A DNA stretch of 6,544 nt from contig JAWXCI010000052.1 of the NCBI GenBank assembly GCA_034408895.1, positions 1 through 6,544 on the forward strand, given 5' to 3'. The translations under genes and the position numbers were made by a program. How positions within the stretch are numbered: the stretch's first letter is position 1; each line of letters opens with the position of its first letter. Source of the DNA: UBA4660 sp034408895. GTDB taxonomy: Bacteria; Bacteroidota; Bacteroidia; Flavobacteriales_D; Sanyastnellaceae. Shown piece after piece: positions 1 to 6,544 of the stretch. The notes beneath the pieces are model-generated. The model was given only the letters and a program-made list of their open reading frames with translations. It did no database searches and had not been told where the DNA came from.

Positions 1-2015
1 AAGTTGAAATTTTCTTTTTCTGTTACGGCCTGCGTGTCCAGGTCAGCAATTTGATTGGCCCCAATCTTCCTTGACTCTTCGTATAGGAATTTCTGGAATG
101 CCCGAACGCTGTCCAGATCATCAAAATAGATGGCGCCATTACTGAATTTTGCTTCATTGCTTTTGTGGGGTGAAGAATCAGCGAAATTTTCAAACTCTGA
201 AACAGCGTTAATGTCTTTGCCGGGTGCCAGCTCTTCCATTATCAGCTCACGTACTATCTGCATATCTCCATTGCGCGGAAAGTCGAACTCCAATGTCATG
301 ATTTTTCCATTCATCCATGAAGGATCGCACTCGGATGAAAAACGCATCGTTACATGATTAGAATCCAGTTTATGCGAGTCAAGCAGTCCAGGCACCTTGC
401 TTTCCACTTGTGCAACATCTTCCTGACGAATAATGTAACTCAGCTGATGCTTTTCCAGATCAAGGTCCAACGCGGTCATTAAGAAGTGGTACAAACTTTC
501 CAGCATCAGGATATCGAATTTTCCAGGAATCTCTTTTACCACTGCCACAATAGGAATGGGTAGGTTATAAACTTTTTGTGATTCTCCATTAAGTCGGATA
601 CTGTTTTCGGAAAAAACCAGGGTGGCTGGGAATTCAGAATATCCGAGCCTTCGCAGAAATTTTTCTGTAACCACCACATCCAAATTGCATTGGGTGTTGA
701 ACTGTCCACCTGCTACACAGTTTGCAGAGTCCAGCAAAACTTCCAGCAATTTATCGTTTACGTCACCAATGGTTCTGCACTCTGCAACAAGAGATGTTGT
801 GCCCATGTTGTTTTTCGAATAGGTGAGTGGATGCAATAATTGCTCGTAGAAGCCAGACAGGTAGTTGATATGGAAGCGTTCCTTTTCTGTCGATCTGGAA
901 TTGATGCGTTTCAACATTTTGCTCACTTCTTCGTCAATTCCCCAATCAATTTCCAGGCTTACATAGTTGACAAGCGGGTTACTTGCTTTTTTCTTCAGGT
1001 ACTCAATACTGCCATTGCCAAAGCCAAGCGCCAGCAAGGTGATAAAAAATATGAGCGTGGACAGAATCAATTTTCCTTTTCGCTTTCCTGAAAGAACTGC
1101 GGCTTCCTTTTTCCGAAGCAATGACGAGTAGTTGCGGAACGATTCATTTGCGTTCATTGGCAGAACGACTTCTGGAGTGTTAGGAATGGACTCTTCGGTA
1201 GTACACGCCAGCAATGCGGATGAAAAATCACGGACTTCATCAGCGCTCATAGATTGCCACTGATGACGCATGTAAATATCCGTTGGCTCAAGTATGCCGT
1301 AGCCTGCTGTGGTTTTCCTCAGCGAAATAATGGCGTCAGCGTAATTTATGGCAAGCCTGATATCGTGACTCACAATGATAATTGACCTGCCTGCCTCGCA
1401 TTGCTCTTTTAAAACTCCTATTAGATCAACCGCATTCACTTCGTCCAGGTTACCCGTTGGCTCATCACACAACATTACCTGGCTTTCTGTGGCAAGCGCA
1501 CGGGCGAATGAAACACGTTGCCTTTGTCCGCCTGAAATGTTGTTGGGAAATGTGGTGGCATTAATTTCATGCGAGTCCAGGTTTACTTGTGCAAGCGTAC
1601 TTGCTGTTCGCTGCGTGGCCTTCGCATATTCTGCCGAACCTTGGATCATCTGAGCAGCATTCACGTTATCGTAGACCGTCAGGTTCTCCATCAGGTTCGT
1701 GTTTTGGAAAATAAAGCTGAAGTTTTTTCTCCTGAATGATGAAAGCTGGTTTTCATTTAGCCATATTTCTTCCAGCTGTACGCTTGTAGCTTGGTCCACA
1801 AAAAACTCCACTGATCCCGATGAGATAGTGAAATTCATAAGCCCCAGCAATTCCAGCAGGGTGCTTTTGCCACAGCCCGAGGGGCCTACTATAAAAACAA
1901 GTTTGGCCCTTGGAATTTCCAGTTGCGGAATGTGCAGCACACACTTGCTGCCGTCCAGGTGGTACGAGCAGTAAAGATTATTAATTCTGAATAACACATT
2001 CGACTCCTGGCTCAT
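1..2015 (-). CDS. MacB/FtsX-type ABC transporter: ATPase fused to permease (3' partial)
   Basis: Reading from ATG at 2015 gives 671 codons with no stop, so the protein continues past the left edge. Residues 1-235 form an ABC ATPase with all motifs intact: Walker A GPSGCGKST (44-52), Q-loop Q104, signature ISGGQRQR (160-167), Walker B VMLCDEPT (180-187), D-loop GNLD (188-191) and switch SHD (216-218). DEPTGNLD is typical of the LolD/MacB/FtsE group. A linker of about 80 residues ends in a basic stretch (RKKEAAVLSGKRKGK, 301-315), then one membrane segment (about 316-335), then at least 335 residues predicted periplasmic. This is the MacB layout, which should end in three further membrane helices off-window. 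MacB-type proteins do not move substrate through the membrane; they turn ATP hydrolysis into periplasmic motion. The periplasmic part does not match MacB closely by eye. The start follows the TssR-like gene by 27 bp in the same frame, with no clear ribosome site. Substrate or partner is unknown; likely partners are the exported proteins encoded upstream. Confidence 0.88.
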   Translation of the reverse strand, partial: MSQESNVLFRINNLYCSYHLDGSKCVLHIPQLEIPRAKLVFIVGPSGCGKSTLLELLGLMNFTISSGSVEFFVDQATSVQLEEIWLNENQLSSFRRKNFSFIFQNTNLMENLTVYDNVNAAQMIQGSAEYAKATQRTASTLAQVNLDSHEINATTFPNNISGGQRQRVSFARALATESQVMLCDEPTGNLDEVNAVDLIGVLKEQCEAGRSIIIVSHDIRLAINYADAIISLRKTTAGYGILEPTDIYMRHQWQSMSADEVRDFSSALLACTTEESIPNTPEVVLPMNANESFRNYSSLLRKKEAAVLSGKRKGKLILSTLIFFITLLALGFGNGSIEYLKKKASNPLVNYVSLEIDWGIDEEVSKMLKRINSRSTEKERFHINYLSGFYEQLLHPLTYSKNNMGTTSLVAECRTIGDVNDKLLEVLLDSANCVAGGQFNTQCNLDVVVTEKFLRRLGYSEFPATLVFSENSIRLNGESQKVYNLPIPIVAVVKEIPGKFDILMLESLYHFLMTALDLDLEKHQLSYIIRQEDVAQVESKVPGLLDSHKLDSNHVTMRFSSECDPSWMNGKIMTLEFDFPRNGDMQIVRELIMEELAPGKDINAVSEFENFADSSPHKSNEAKFSNGAIYFDDLDSVRAFQKFLYEESRKIGANQIADLDTQAVTEKENFN

Positions 2016-2042
2016 AATGTATTGTTCTGATGGGAAGGCGCT

Positions 2043-4442
2043 TTATTGAAAAACGCTGAAAGGCAGCCAGTAAAATGTGGCGCCTTCTTGCTTGAAGCTG
2101 TATTTCTTGTCGTTCTCTTTTACGGCTGCAATTTTTTTCAGCATGTTTTCAAGAACAGTTGCTACCTCAGCCAGTTCTTCCGAACCCATGTTCTCGATTT
2201 CGGCAATGGTGTATTTATAAAGAGTTTTGTTTTTCAGAGGGAGTTGCGCAATTTTTTCCAGCACCTCGCTGGCTTTGAGGTTCATTATTTCTTTCGATTC
2301 GCTTCCAACAAATGCCTCCGCCAAACCAATGAGGCAGGCTTTAGCGATTTCATTTTTTTTAGTTCCTGATGCATATCTTATGTCTGCAATTTTTTCGAAT
2401 TTGTTGAGCAGTTCATTGAACTCGGCCTGGGTGAGCAATAATTGGAATTCAAACAAATCATCCTTAAATTCTTCGGTCAGCAGCCGCTGGGGCACCCACC
2501 CCGTAATGCAGAGCTGCTTCTTGGTAGTATTCAATAAAACTTTTTTCTGTTCATCGGTAAAGTTGGATCTTTCCATATTTAGGCTATCTGCTGAATTGTT
2601 TTCACGCACTGTACCAGTGCCATATTGCATCCGGCCTGCGTTGTTTTTTAATTTATTGATGTCATCGTTACGGTTCTTTACAACTTCGGCAATGTCCTTG
2701 GCCATTAAATCCGAGTCGAGAAATTCACCCTGACCAATGAAAGCCGATGCTCCAGGTATTGGGGAGATATCGGGATAGGGCAGGGAGGTTTTCGTGTATC
2801 TGTCAGTAAGTGCTTGCTGCATTTTAATTTTAACATGAGTGTATTTATCCTCTCTGAATGAATTGAGGGCACTAGAGGCCGATTCTTCCATCAACTTTTG
2901 CAATTGTCTAGTGAATTTTTTTTGGTAACCGAAATCAGAACCGGATACCAATTTGTACGCATACAACGCGGCTGATTTTTCTACGAGTAAGTTCTTCACT
3001 TTATCATGAAGATTTTTTTCGTCAGCATCGGTACTTCCACTGTTACCAAAAACCACAATCACATTGGTTTCATCAACACCGAGATTGGGCAGTTGCAGCG
3101 CATGTTGCAAACCACCTAGAAGGTTTCTGTATTCGCTGCCTGCCCGTTCAATTACCAGGTCGCGATAGCCCTTAATGGCGCTCGAAGCTCTAGCCTTCAG
3201 GATGGTTTCGACAGGTTGGGTGCCCGGCTGTCCGTACAACACAAGGGCGAAATTGAATTCATTCCCGCCTTCGTTGTATGAAATACTCTCCATCTGTTCT
3301 GATATTTTGAGAATGGCTTTCTGGATACTTGTCCATTTATCAGAAAAATTTTCTGCCGCATCCATCACAATAACTATGTTTATCTTGCTCACTGCACTCC
3401 TGTTTTCTTCATGGACTTCGTTCATTTTTACGGTTTCATCCAATGATAGCACTTCCAGGTTTCCATTTTCCGAATCATACGTTCCGGTTATCACGCCAGC
3501 TTGTAAAATCAGATTGTCAGATCGGTTAAATTGTTCGAAAACCGGAAAGCGCGGAAAGCCGGCCTTTGTTCCATCCCAATTCATAAAATTATCGTTAAGC
3601 GGTGAGGGATAAATGTTGAGCTCTTTTCCATTGGATGCAAAGTCCATTGCCGCCTCCTTGGTTTTAAAAAGATTAACCTTGATGTTTTTATCATTGAGCC
3701 TGGCCCTCAAATCATCACTGTCCCTGGGTGCCAGCACCAGGCGACTCGGCCATTCCTGCACATCCTTGGAGGAAACCCATCCCAGCATATCTTCTTTTGC
3801 TTGTTCGCCATCGGGCATTGCGGGTTTTAATCCCACCAGCATATTGCCGGAGATACCATCAACTTTGTAAATGAACAGGAATACAAACTGGCGAAGATCT
3901 CTGTCATTGAGAGAACTGCTGGAGTCGGGTGAATTGCGGACATCTACATTCTTGCCTACATCTGCTATCTTGGAATCCGACTCATCATAAGGAGTAACGA
4001 CTAAAGCCTTGCGTGTAAATCTCGATTCCTTTTTTACAAGAGGCTTGCGCCATAGAAGCATACGCGAATAATCCACCCAGCCCCACTTAACATCTTTAAG
4101 TCCGAATGTTTCGCCTATTTCGCCATCTACTTTAACAAGCAAAAGTTTTCTTCCTTCCTCAGCCACCTCCACCACATAAAACAGATCCATAAAGGACATC
4201 ATCTTGCCATTGGGCTTGGTGCAATCCTTATCTGTATATGTGGGGTTGTTGTCCCTGTCGCTAAATACAAACCATGCATCGCACAATGGACCATCGCATT
4301 TTTCTGTTGCCGGTACAATGGTGCCATCAGGTGTTTCATAGGTACGGGGAATAACGTAGGGTGGAGTGCCGTCAAATACCTGACTGGCTCCAACCAGAGA
4401 GAAAGATTGGAGAATAACGATTACAAGGGCCTTCAGTTTCAT
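2043..4442 (-). CDS. Exported TssR-like protein: two SH3-like repeats, vWA domain, helical C-terminus
   Basis: A 799-residue protein with a Sec-type signal peptide (about 1-20, ending LVGAS-QVFDG, no lipobox), so it is probably periplasmic. Residues 55-136 and 143-239 look like two tandem SH3-like beta domains, each closing with a GWV...W pattern (GWVDYSRMLLW and GWVSSKDVQEW). Residues 354-530 look like a vWA fold: strand INIVIVMDAAEN (354-365), strand NFALVLYG (397-404), strand NVIVVFGNSGSTDAD (460-474) and strand AALYAYKLV (491-499). The metal site is degenerate: DAAEN replaces DxSxS. Residues 560-799 are mostly helical and end WLPFSVFQ. SH3-like N-terminus, central vWA and helical C-terminus in a Bacteroidota-like protein of this size fit TssR, a periplasmic part of the T6SSiii envelope complex; this is recalled from the family, not searched. 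The start overlaps the previous stop as ATGA, implying translational coupling. Alternatively it is a TssR paralogue serving another envelope machine. The reading frame is secure; T6SS membership is not. Confidence 0.72.
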   Translation of the reverse strand: MKLKALVIVILQSFSLVGASQVFDGTPPYVIPRTYETPDGTIVPATEKCDGPLCDAWFVFSDRDNNPTYTDKDCTKPNGKMMSFMDLFYVVEVAEEGRKLLLVKVDGEIGETFGLKDVKWGWVDYSRMLLWRKPLVKKESRFTRKALVVTPYDESDSKIADVGKNVDVRNSPDSSSSLNDRDLRQFVFLFIYKVDGISGNMLVGLKPAMPDGEQAKEDMLGWVSSKDVQEWPSRLVLAPRDSDDLRARLNDKNIKVNLFKTKEAAMDFASNGKELNIYPSPLNDNFMNWDGTKAGFPRFPVFEQFNRSDNLILQAGVITGTYDSENGNLEVLSLDETVKMNEVHEENRSAVSKINIVIVMDAAENFSDKWTSIQKAILKISEQMESISYNEGGNEFNFALVLYGQPGTQPVETILKARASSAIKGYRDLVIERAGSEYRNLLGGLQHALQLPNLGVDETNVIVVFGNSGSTDADEKNLHDKVKNLLVEKSAALYAYKLVSGSDFGYQKKFTRQLQKLMEESASSALNSFREDKYTHVKIKMQQALTDRYTKTSLPYPDISPIPGASAFIGQGEFLDSDLMAKDIAEVVKNRNDDINKLKNNAGRMQYGTGTVRENNSADSLNMERSNFTDEQKKVLLNTTKKQLCITGWVPQRLLTEEFKDDLFEFQLLLTQAEFNELLNKFEKIADIRYASGTKKNEIAKACLIGLAEAFVGSESKEIMNLKASEVLEKIAQLPLKNKTLYKYTIAEIENMGSEELAEVATVLENMLKKIAAVKENDKKYSFKQEGATFYWLPFSVFQ
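4439..4442 (-). promoter_or_regulatory. ATGA stop/start overlap
   Basis: The TGA stop of the 202-residue secreted protein shares bases with the ATG of the TssR-like gene (ATGA on the minus strand). No ribosome-binding sequence precedes it, so re-initiation by the ribosome finishing the upstream gene is the likely way the large protein is translated. This would tie the amounts of the two exported proteins together. Confidence 0.7.
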
Positions 4443-5047
4443 TTTGTGAGATTGTGTGTTAGGTTGGGGGTGCTATACGGCAATTGAATGTCGTTGTAAA
4501 ATTCTAAAGCATCAGCAAGGTTTTCAGGTTTCAATTCACCTGTTGGATTTACATAGTAGAGATGTACTCCCGCTTTTGTAATGTCGCTATCCAGCAGCAT
4601 CATTTCCTGTGGCAATGAATTGAGGCAAAATAGAATCCCGCCTGGGTAAGCGGATTGGTAGATGTCTTTAGCCAACTGGGTAGAAACAAGGAAGTGAATC
4701 ACGATATTTCCATCCAGCCCTGTAGAATAATCCCTCATGTAATCAACCATTGCTTTCAACTCTTTCGATGAAGGAGAATAGGGAGGGTTTTTGCTCAGTT
4801 CTCCAATTGATTTTAACGCCTTTTTCCGGCTGGTAGCCGTTTCCGGTTTCTCATCATTGAAAGCGTAGAACAGAAATTTTGATTCGGTGGTGTCCAGTTC
4901 TATATGATCGTAAATGGCGGCTAGCCCCGATCCTGCTGCTCCTAAGTCTTTCTTATCGCTTGCATCAATGCAATAAATGTGTGTGGTGGCTTGCGAAAAG
5001 GCAATGCACTGAATTAAAAAGAAAACTATGATTAGGATTAGTCTCAT
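4439..5047 (-). CDS. Small secreted protein with vWA-like pattern, unknown function
   Basis: 202 residues. I chose the ATG at 5047 because it directly begins a good signal peptide (MRLILIIVFFLIQCIAFSQ, likely cut before A20) and leaves a 10-bp gap. An in-frame ATG at 5101 would add 18 residues ahead of the signal and overlap the PKD gene. The single Cys in the signal (C14) is not in a lipobox, so a soluble periplasmic protein is more likely than a lipoprotein. The mature part alternates strands and helices: HIYCIDASD (23-31), KFLFYAFNDE (57-66), a helix around 94-106, NIVIHFLVS (114-122), GILFCLNSL (137-145) and VHLYYVNPTG (161-170). This resembles a vWA or Rossmann-like fold, with D28/S30 where a MIDAS would begin, but the site is incomplete. 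I do not recognise a family. It is translationally coupled to the TssR-like gene, which also carries a vWA domain, so the two products may pair. The fold is an inference from pattern only. Confidence 0.85.
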   Translation of the reverse strand: MRLILIIVFFLIQCIAFSQATTHIYCIDASDKKDLGAAGSGLAAIYDHIELDTTESKFLFYAFNDEKPETATSRKKALKSIGELSKNPPYSPSSKELKAMVDYMRDYSTGLDGNIVIHFLVSTQLAKDIYQSAYPGGILFCLNSLPQEMMLLDSDITKAGVHLYYVNPTGELKPENLADALEFYNDIQLPYSTPNLTHNLTK

Positions 5048-5057
5048 GGTGCGTTGG

Positions 5058-5981
5058 TTATTTTTTGGTAAGGGTAAATTGATAAGCACCACATTCCGCA
5101 TTCCTTTCTACCTTTATATTGTACTTCTCAATATTGATATCAGAACTCATTTGGTGCTTGTCGAGGAAAGTGTTGAGTTTTGGCTTTTGCCCATCTATTA
5201 TCACCACGGCCTTCTCACAAAGCAGCCTACTATTTTTTGCTGTAATCTTAATAGTATTGTCGCCTCCGCCCTGGTTTTGCTTAAACATTTTTACAAAGTC
5301 GCTGGCGGTAAACTCGATAGGTTTCGCGCCAGTTTTTAAAGCTTTGGTTTGCTCGGGCAACACATTTACTTTTATTGATTGGGGGTGTTTGCCATTCACA
5401 AAAACACTCACCCCCCCGCCTTCACAAACATCCCTGAACTTATAGGTCGCCAATTGTTTTCGCTCCTTGCTTGTGGCCGATTTATCGTCAGTGAACGACC
5501 ATATCCATGAAGTATCATTTGCGGCTATGCACTCAAAAGTTACAGTTTCACCTACCCGTATTATATCAGCGCTTTGCCTTATGGATATTTCCATGGTTTC
5601 TTCCGGTACAAACTCCTTGTTCAGTAAAACTTCTATGGGTTTTTTCAGTACGCATTCACCGTTGCAGATAGCCTTCACTTCGTAGGCTCCGGGTAATTGA
5701 AATGTGTGATATACATCCGTTGACATATTGCCCGGGGTGTTGTCGCCAAAATCCCATCGAATAGAATCGAGTTGATCTCCAGAATAGGTAAAGCGTATTG
5801 GCTCACCGGCAAGGTATTGGCCGTTGTCTGATGATATATTGATTTCTCCCTTTAGGTCTTCACAATTTTTCTTTGACAACATCTTGTAGCCAATAAAAGC
5901 ACAGGCCAGCATTATTACCGCACCGAAAGTGATAAAGAGAACAGGACTTATCTGTTTCCTTTTTCTAAGTGGTCTTGCCAT
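5058..5981 (-). CDS. Single-pass inner-membrane protein with PKD domains
   Basis: 307 residues from ATG at 5981. This start is preferred over the in-frame ATG at 6044 because it begins MARPLRKRK, a basic cytoplasmic tail immediately before the membrane helix (about 12-34), and leaves 13 bp after the barrel gene; the longer form would overlap it by 50 bp. Topology is predicted N-in with about 270 residues in the periplasm. Residues 50-118 are a PKD domain with the hallmark WDFGD (76-80) and a later HTFQLPGAYEV (92-102). Residues 132-207 look like a second, degenerate PKD/Ig-like domain (VGETVTFEC, WIWSFTDD). Residues 208-307 form a C-terminal region I do not recognise. Seven cysteines lie outside the membrane (40, 106, 110, 151, 186, 255, 297), so disulfides are plausible. 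PKD domains usually mediate protein-protein contact. Membrane-anchored PKD proteins occur near T6SSiii genes; it could play the part of TssO/TssP, but I cannot assign it to either. It could also anchor the neighbouring exported proteins to the inner membrane. Confidence 0.87.
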   Translation of the reverse strand: MARPLRKRKQISPVLFITFGAVIMLACAFIGYKMLSKKNCEDLKGEINISSDNGQYLAGEPIRFTYSGDQLDSIRWDFGDNTPGNMSTDVYHTFQLPGAYEVKAICNGECVLKKPIEVLLNKEFVPEETMEISIRQSADIIRVGETVTFECIAANDTSWIWSFTDDKSATSKERKQLATYKFRDVCEGGGVSVFVNGKHPQSIKVNVLPEQTKALKTGAKPIEFTASDFVKMFKQNQGGGDNTIKITAKNSRLLCEKAVVIIDGQKPKLNTFLDKHQMSSDINIEKYNIKVERNAECGAYQFTLTKK

Positions 5982-5994
5982 GGCAGGGATATAT

Positions 5995-6544
5995 TTAAAA
6001 TTTAAGAACGTAAGAAAGGTTAATGGTAAATGTGTTCCAGTCAATCTTGTCGTCAGCTAGGAGGTAACTATTGTAGGTGTCAGTGCTAGCATCTATTTGT
6101 TTGAAAGATTTTACCTCCTGGTTGAATGTCGTTGATCTCATCTCAACACCAATCTTGAATCCGGAAACATCGGGAGGTACTAGCAGTAGATTGATGCCGG
6201 CAAACCAGGCAGTGTTGGCTTTTATTCCGGTAACCTCCTTTTCGTCTGCATTCTTATTTCGCGGCATTGTGGCGTCCCAACCAACTGTTTGCCCGGTTGA
6301 CAAGTGAGTCTCTTCTTCTCCTGAATTTGAACCTGCCATGTCATTGGAAAAGAGCAAATCGTCAAATGAATCTGTCTCTGAAAAACCGTCAGCGGAATGC
6401 CCGGAATACCTGTTACTGATCGCTAACAATGCATTTCCTGTATAGGTCAATGAGGCTTGTAATGGTAAAGCGACACCTGCGTATGGCTGCAAATGCAAGG
6501 ATTTTCCTAACGAAACAACTAAGGCCATTGATATATCAGCACTC
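5995..6544 (-). CDS. Outer-membrane beta-barrel protein, C-terminal part (5' partial)
   Basis: The frame is open to the right edge, giving the last 182 residues (codons from 6543) before TAA at 5995-5997; the true start lies outside. The ATG at 6528 is internal, because open coding sequence continues upstream of it. Evidence for a barrel: alternating polar/non-polar strands such as LHLQPYAGVALPLQASLTYT near the start, GINLLLVPP and GFKIGVEMRSTTF further on, and a final strand FTINLSYVLKF ending in the aromatic residue expected of an outer-membrane beta-signal. Between two strands lies a long acidic, polar, Ser/Asp/Glu-rich insert (about nucleotides 6260-6410), probably a surface loop. Without the N-terminus the family cannot be settled; a generic barrel or a PorP/SprF-like protein are both possible. 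It precedes the PKD gene by 13 bp and could be the outer-membrane component of the same complex. Confidence 0.8.
   Translation of the reverse strand, partial: SADISMALVVSLGKSLHLQPYAGVALPLQASLTYTGNALLAISNRYSGHSADGFSETDSFDDLLFSNDMAGSNSGEEETHLSTGQTVGWDATMPRNKNADEKEVTGIKANTAWFAGINLLLVPPDVSGFKIGVEMRSTTFNQEVKSFKQIDASTDTYNSYLLADDKIDWNTFTINLSYVLKF

Noticed and set aside
2016..2042. Terminator or promoter between the TssR-like and ABC genes
   Set aside because: Only 27 bp, with no hairpin followed by a T-run and no convincing Bacteroidota promoter (TTTG / TAnnTTTG spacing).
2349..2362. A8 run (minus strand) in the TssR-like gene, with a second near 2916-2923, as possible slippage or frameshift sites
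   Set aside because: Both simply encode Lys-rich positions in an intact frame; no downstream alternative frame or stimulatory structure was seen.
2227..2733. 168-residue plus-strand open frame
   Set aside because: It lies fully opposite the TssR-like gene, is Ser/Phe-rich as expected of an antisense shadow, and has no recognisable domain or start context.
3175..3612. 145-residue plus-strand open frame
   Set aside because: Antisense to the vWA-containing gene; low-complexity Ser/Leu/Phe composition and no family resemblance.
4997..5010. Lipobox in the small secreted protein (Cys14 in the signal)
   Set aside because: The residues before it (LIQ) do not fit the L-[AS]-[GA]-C consensus, and a better signal-peptidase I site follows at FSQ.
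5048..5101. 18-residue N-terminal extension of the small secreted protein (ATG at 5101)
   Set aside because: It would bury the signal peptide behind a polar leader and overlap the end of the PKD gene.
5411..5417. Run of seven C (G on the coding strand) in the PKD gene as a phase-variation tract
   Set aside because: Short, inside a Gly-rich codon stretch, and the frame is intact; one sequence cannot show variation.
5982..6044. 21-residue N-terminal extension of the PKD protein (ATG at 6044)
   Set aside because: It would overlap the barrel gene and put a hydrophobic stretch ahead of the basic tail and membrane helix; the start at 5981 fits topology and spacing better.

Overview
The window reads as one tightly packed block of five genes, all on the minus strand, so transcription runs from the right edge to the left edge. 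It looks like a chromosomal piece of a Bacteroidota bacterium (Cytophagales/Flavobacteriia-like). The reasons are moderate G+C with AT-rich third positions, no recognisable Shine-Dalgarno sequences before the starts, secretion signals ending in the 'FSQ' style common in that phylum, and a family content (TssR-like vWA protein, membrane-anchored PKD protein, outer-membrane barrel) typical of the phylum. The phylum is an inference from content; no marker gene is present.

In transcription order: (1) 5995-6543, the C-terminal 182 residues of an outer-membrane beta-barrel protein, cut by the right edge; (2) 5058-5981, a 307-residue single-pass inner-membrane protein with one canonical and one degenerate PKD/Ig-like domain in the periplasm; (3) 4439-5047, a 202-residue secreted protein with a vWA-like strand/helix pattern and no family I recognise; (4) 2043-4442, a 799-residue exported protein with two SH3-like repeats, a vWA domain and a helical C-terminus, resembling TssR of the Bacteroidota type VI secretion system (T6SSiii); (5) 1-2015, a MacB/FtsX-type ABC transporter (ATPase, one membrane segment, large periplasmic domain) that is still open at the left edge. 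Junctions are 13 bp, 10 bp, a 4-bp ATGA overlap and 27 bp, so the genes are very likely one operon. The promoter and first gene(s) lie beyond 6544 and the end lies beyond position 1.

The predicted products span the whole envelope: barrel in the outer membrane, two soluble exported proteins, a PKD protein anchored in the inner membrane and facing the periplasm, and an ATP-driven MacB-like mechanotransmission transporter. Two readings remain open. One is an accessory or membrane-complex part of a T6SSiii locus (TssN-O-P-Q-R type). The other is a separate, possibly undescribed trans-envelope machine that pairs TssR-like/PKD/vWA periplasmic parts with an ABC motor. No T6SS core gene (sheath, Hcp, VgrG, ClpV, TssK) and no MacA/TolC-type partner is visible here, so the window cannot decide between them.

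No RNA gene, mobile element, CRISPR array, long repeat or convincing terminator was seen. No gene-free stretch exceeds 27 bp.
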